Origin: an uncultured Alphaproteobacteria bacterium
GTDB taxonomy: Bacteria; Pseudomonadota; Alphaproteobacteria; RUG11792
DNA length: 17,195 nucleotides
Assembly (NCBI GenBank): GCA_910588255.1
Contig: CAJUOM010000022.1
Span: 1-17,195 of the forward strand
Direction of reading: 5' to 3'
Within the stretch, counting starts at the first letter, position 1. Each line of letters begins with the position of its first letter. Of the stretch, positions 14,420-17,195 are shown one piece after another. The notes beneath the pieces were generated by a model that saw nothing but the letters and a program-made list of their open reading frames with translations, was not told the origin of the DNA and did no database searches. Made by a program: the position numbers and the translations under genes.

Positions 14420-15421
14420 TTATCCTGCAATATAAGATGCGACATCCAACATTCTGTTTGAGAAACCGAATTCATTGTCATACCAAGATATGACCCTACA
14501 GAATTTATCGTTGATTACGGTGGTTCCTGTCGCATCAAATATAGAACTCAATTTTGAATGATTGAAATCTGAAGAAACAAGAGGATCTTCATTATATCCT
14601 AGTATGCCTTTTAATTCAGCATTAGCAGCTGATTTCATTATTTCATTTATTTTGCTGGCAGATGCTGGTTTTGATAAGTTACATTTTAAATCAACCAAAG
14701 AGACATTTGGAGTCGGGACTCTAATAGCCGTTCCATCTAATTTTCCTTTCAATTGAGGCAAAACAAGTCCTACTGCCCTAGCAGCTCCTGTTGTACTCGG
14801 AATCATGGAAAGTGCCGCAGCTCTCGCTCTTCTGAGGTCTTTATGAACTGTATCAATCAATCTTTGATCGCCTGTATAAGAATGGATGGTTGTCATAAAA
14901 CCACACTCTATTCCAAATTCTTTATCTAATATATAAGCTATAGGCGATAAGCAGTTTGTTGTGCAGGATCCGTTTGAAATCACTTTGTCTGAATCTTTTA
15001 TATTCTTGTGATTAATCCCATAAACTACGGTTATGTCAGCACCATCTGAAGGAGCAGAAACTATTACTTTTTTCGCGCCACCTTTTAAATGTTTTTCAGC
15101 ATCTACTTTTTTAGTGAATCTTCCTGAGCACTCGAAAACGATATCTACGCCTAAATCTGCCCAATTTATCGTTTCTGGATTCAGTTCTGAAATCATTTTT
15201 ATATTTTTTCCATTAACCGAAATTCCGTCTTCAGTTTCTGAAACATCAAATCTAAATGTTCCATGTATTGAATCGTATTTCAAAAGATGAATATTTGTCT
15301 TCTTATCAGATAAATCATTTATACAAGCAATTTCCAGATTATTATATCTCCCGGATTCCTCAAATGCTCTCAAAATCATTCTTCCAATTCTGCCAAATCC
15401 ATTAATTCCTATTTTCAACAT
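14420..15421 (-). CDS. gap: Glyceraldehyde-3-phosphate dehydrogenase, type I
   Basis: Cytoplasmic glycolytic/gluconeogenic enzyme that converts glyceraldehyde-3-phosphate, phosphate and NAD+ to 1,3-bisphosphoglycerate. It is full length at 333 residues. The NAD-binding fold starts IGINGFGRIGR, and Asp36 (in CINDLSD) favours NAD over NADP. The catalytic Cys153 lies in SNGSCTTNC and the activating His180 in TTIHSYTGDQ. The phosphate-site motif SMIPSTTGAARAVG and the C-terminal SWYDNEFGFSNRM are present. A strong ribosome site (AAGGAG) lies 7 bases before ATG 15421. The gene shows the organism keeps lower glycolysis or gluconeogenesis, unlike typical Rickettsiales. trkH follows 13 bp downstream. 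No other glycolytic gene is adjacent. Confidence 0.97.
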   Translation of the reverse strand: MLKIGINGFGRIGRMILRAFEESGRYNNLEIACINDLSDKKTNIHLLKYDSIHGTFRFDVSETEDGISVNGKNIKMISELNPETINWADLGVDIVFECSGRFTKKVDAEKHLKGGAKKVIVSAPSDGADITVVYGINHKNIKDSDKVISNGSCTTNCLSPIAYILDKEFGIECGFMTTIHSYTGDQRLIDTVHKDLRRARAAALSMIPSTTGAARAVGLVLPQLKGKLDGTAIRVPTPNVSLVDLKCNLSKPASASKINEIMKSAANAELKGILGYNEDPLVSSDFNHSKLSSIFDATGTTVINDKFCRVISWYDNEFGFSNRMLDVASYIAG

Positions 15422-15716
15422 ATTAATTCTCCTTCATTTATAATATTTAAATTTTACATTAAAAACCGTAAAAAGAAAACATTTTGTGTTATTAATCTAC
15501 AGCTTTTTGGATTTAAAAAATCAAGCGAAGAAATTCAAATTGAAAAATTAATTGATTAATTCAATAGTTAATTTTTGCGTACGTCGCTCACATGAATAAC
15601 TCATATATTATTTTCAGTATATTTCCTATATTTTCTTTATATAAATTTTAAAAATTCCCATAAAGTTTTAAATATTTTATAAAGAAACTTACGATACTTA
15701 ATAATTAATAACTTTA
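15422..15716. other. Intergenic region between dnaB and gap
   Basis: About 295 AT-rich bases with no credible gene. It contains the gap ribosome site next to 15421, weak -10-like sequence (TATTAT/TATAAA, minus strand, 15437-15445) without a good -35, and an imperfect dyad near 15538-15566 (ATTAAT-TG-ATTAAT flanked by ATTGA/TCAAT). It also holds the second copy of the 36-bp repeat. I see no strong terminator for dnaB. Confidence 0.5.
15643..15678. repeat. 36-bp interspersed repeat, copy 2
   Basis: Matches 12911-12946 at 32 of 36 positions. It lies 38 bp beyond the stop of the minus-strand dnaB gene, in the same orientation and relative place as copy 1 after trkH. Confidence 0.5.
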
Positions 15717-17120
15717 TCAATTATCCAGTAAATTTCCAAATTTTGTTAGTCTGCCATCAAAGAAAAGCTTTATGGTTCCAATTGGGCCATGACGTTGTTT
15801 TGCAACGATTATTTCGGCTCTATTATAAACTTTTTCCATTTCAGATTCCCATTTGCTGTGTTCTATAGTTCCTTCTGCTGGTTCTTTTCTTGATTTGTAA
15901 TATTCTTCTCTGAAAACAAACATAACAACATCCGCATCTTGTTCAATGGATCCAGATTCCCTCAAATCAGAGAGTTGAGGACGTTTGTCATCTCGTTGTT
16001 CTACGGCTCTAGAGAGTTGAGAAAGGGCTAAAACAGGAACATTTAATTCCTTTGCAATGCCTTTTAGTGTTCTTGTTATTTCAGAAATTTCCTGAACTCT
16101 ATTTTCAGAACCTCTTTTTGATCCTGAAGTTTCAACTAATTGAAGATAATCTATAACTATCAATCCAATACCTCTTTGCCTTTTCAGTTTTCTAGCTCTG
16201 TTTCTGATTTGATTCAGGGTTATATTAGGTGTATCATCTATAAATAAATCCAGTTTCTCTAATTCCTGACTGATACTAACAAATTTATCAAAAGAATCTT
16301 TAGGAATTTCACCTCGACGTATTGCATCGGAAGAAATGCCAGATTCGCTGGCTAAAATTCTCGTAGCTAATTGTTCTGCTGACATTTCTAATGAAAAGAA
16401 AACAACACCTGTTCCTTCAGATTGTCCATTTAACTTCGCTTTTGCTGCATTAAATGCTATATTAGTTGCAAAGGCTGTTTTTCCCATCGATGGACGTCCA
16501 GCAACAACCATTAAGTCAGAATTATGTAATCCACCTAAAGATTTGTCAATTAATTTAAAACCTGTTGTTACTCCAACAATTTTGCTATCTCTTTTGAAAG
16601 CCTCGGCAGCAGATTCTATAGACTCTGAAAGTGCATCACTAAATGAAACAAGCCTGCTAACAGCAGAAGTTCCTGTAACAAGATCATAAAGATCTTTTTC
16701 AACGAGTTCTATTATATCATTTGCCTTCTCTTTGGAATCAAGCAATTGGGTTTTTTTAATACTCCTATCTGCAATTTCAACTATCTGTCTTCTCAAATAA
16801 AGGTCATAAATTATATTAGCGTAATCACTTACATTAGATAGGCTTATAACGCCTTCAACAAGATCTAATAAATATTTTTGGCCTCCATTTTTTTGAAATG
16901 TATCATCAGCTTTTAAATGAGCTGTAATAGTGATAGGATCTGCAACAGATCCATAATCCCTTATTTTGCAAATTGTATCAAAGATTTTGGAATGTATTAC
17001 GGCAGAAAAGTGATATGAATAAAAATTATCCGGAATATTGTCAATAACCGAATTATCAAGAATTAAAGCACCGAGAAGCGCTTGTTCTGCATCTATGTTA
17101 TGTAAAATCATATTTGACAT
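15717..17120 (-). CDS. dnaB: Replicative DNA helicase DnaB
   Basis: Hexameric 5'-3' helicase of the replication fork, the partner of DnaG. The N-terminal domain begins HNIDAEQALLGALILDN. The RecA-like C-terminal domain has Walker A GRPSMGKTAF (about residues 208-217), GVVFFSLEMSAEQLATRIL, Walker B LIVIDYLQLVE, ALSQLSRAVEQR, and the block LSDLRESGSIEQDADVVMF. It ends with AKQRHGPIGTIKLFF and FGNL. I start it at ATG 17120 (467 residues). The frame extends to a TTG at 17144, but that has no ribosome site and its codons contain a perfect extended -10 box. The start 17120 lies 7 bases after that box. The sequence is strongly alphaproteobacterial in character. It has no intein. Confidence 0.96.
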   Translation of the reverse strand: MSNMILHNIDAEQALLGALILDNSVIDNIPDNFYSYHFSAVIHSKIFDTICKIRDYGSVADPITITAHLKADDTFQKNGGQKYLLDLVEGVISLSNVSDYANIIYDLYLRRQIVEIADRSIKKTQLLDSKEKANDIIELVEKDLYDLVTGTSAVSRLVSFSDALSESIESAAEAFKRDSKIVGVTTGFKLIDKSLGGLHNSDLMVVAGRPSMGKTAFATNIAFNAAKAKLNGQSEGTGVVFFSLEMSAEQLATRILASESGISSDAIRRGEIPKDSFDKFVSISQELEKLDLFIDDTPNITLNQIRNRARKLKRQRGIGLIVIDYLQLVETSGSKRGSENRVQEISEITRTLKGIAKELNVPVLALSQLSRAVEQRDDKRPQLSDLRESGSIEQDADVVMFVFREEYYKSRKEPAEGTIEHSKWESEMEKVYNRAEIIVAKQRHGPIGTIKLFFDGRLTKFGNLLDN

Positions 17121-17127
17121 AAATTTT

Positions 17128-17136
17128 ATTATATCA
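17128..17136 (-). promoter_or_regulatory. Extended -10 promoter of dnaB
   Basis: The minus strand reads TGATATAAT, with TATAAT at 17133-17128. ATG 17120 begins 7 bases later, so the mRNA would be leaderless or nearly so. The -35 region is poor. The preceding 14 bases and the spacing equal those before the antiporter gene. Confidence 0.55.
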
Positions 17137-17195
17137 TATTTCAAGAATTTTTTGGATATATCTTAAATTGAAAATAAAACATCTCCTCCTAAATA

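Noticed and set aside
15422..15716. Replication origin near dnaB
   Set aside because: AT-rich, but I found no DnaA box of the TTATNCACA type; AT-richness is general here.
15033..16689. Plus-strand ORFs opposite gap and dnaB
   Set aside because: Antisense shadows of two highly conserved genes; composition follows the real frame.
17141..17182. A 13-codon minus-strand ORF after AGGAGG at the right edge, possible leader peptide of dnaB
   Set aside because: AGGAGG is only 2 bases from the ATG, too close, and a dnaB promoter lies downstream of it. It may belong to a gene boundary outside the window.
1..17195. CRISPR array, tRNA, rRNA, insertion sequence or toxin-antitoxin pair
   Set aside because: No regularly spaced repeats, cloverleaf-like segments, transposase motifs or typical paired small genes were found on either strand.

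Overview
The window is AT-rich DNA, probably from an alphaproteobacterium. The replicative helicase (DnaB), primase, sigma-70 and GAPDH all read like alphaproteobacterial proteins. The low G+C, short gaps and at least one decaying locus suggest a host-associated lineage such as Holosporales or a relative. GAPDH argues against typical Rickettsiales, which lack it. This placement is inference from protein character, not from a phylogeny.

Layout, left to right. (1) The tail of an unrecognised, locally G+C-richer gene (1-443) ends at a hairpin shared with a convergent KefB/C-type cation:proton antiporter core (minus strand). (2) A plus-strand run follows: dnaG, rpoD, then the N-terminal half of a FlaA1/WbpM/CapD-type polysaccharide enzyme that lacks its catalytic domain. 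(3) Convergent to it by 3 bp is an MshL-type lipoprotein secretin (minus), divergent from comF (plus). (4) A small secreted coiled-coil protein (minus) has its own promoter. (5) The putrescine/polyamine ABC transporter pair potG-potH (minus) overlaps by ATGA. (6) Divergent from potG, a promoter-rich 236-bp region leads into a locus of three short ORFs (11732-12670) that look like one secreted repeat protein broken into pieces. Its well-placed start codon is thrown out of frame by an A8 run. (7) A hairpin and a gene-free stretch follow. (8) gap-trkH (minus) comes next. (9) dnaB (minus) reaches the right edge, and its promoter lies inside the longest possible reading frame.

The genes cover replication and transcription (DnaG, RpoD, DnaB), glycolysis (GAPDH), potassium and proton homeostasis (TrkH uptake, Kef-type exchange), polyamine import (PotGH), and envelope or DNA-uptake functions (secretin, ComF). 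I see no CRISPR array, insertion sequence, phage module, tRNA or rRNA. I do not see a complete new multi-gene system. The best leads are the slippage-prone secreted repeat locus, a repeated extended -10 promoter placed exactly 7 bases before ATG (leaderless mRNA), the truncated WbpM-like gene, and a 36-bp repeat found 3' of two minus-strand genes.
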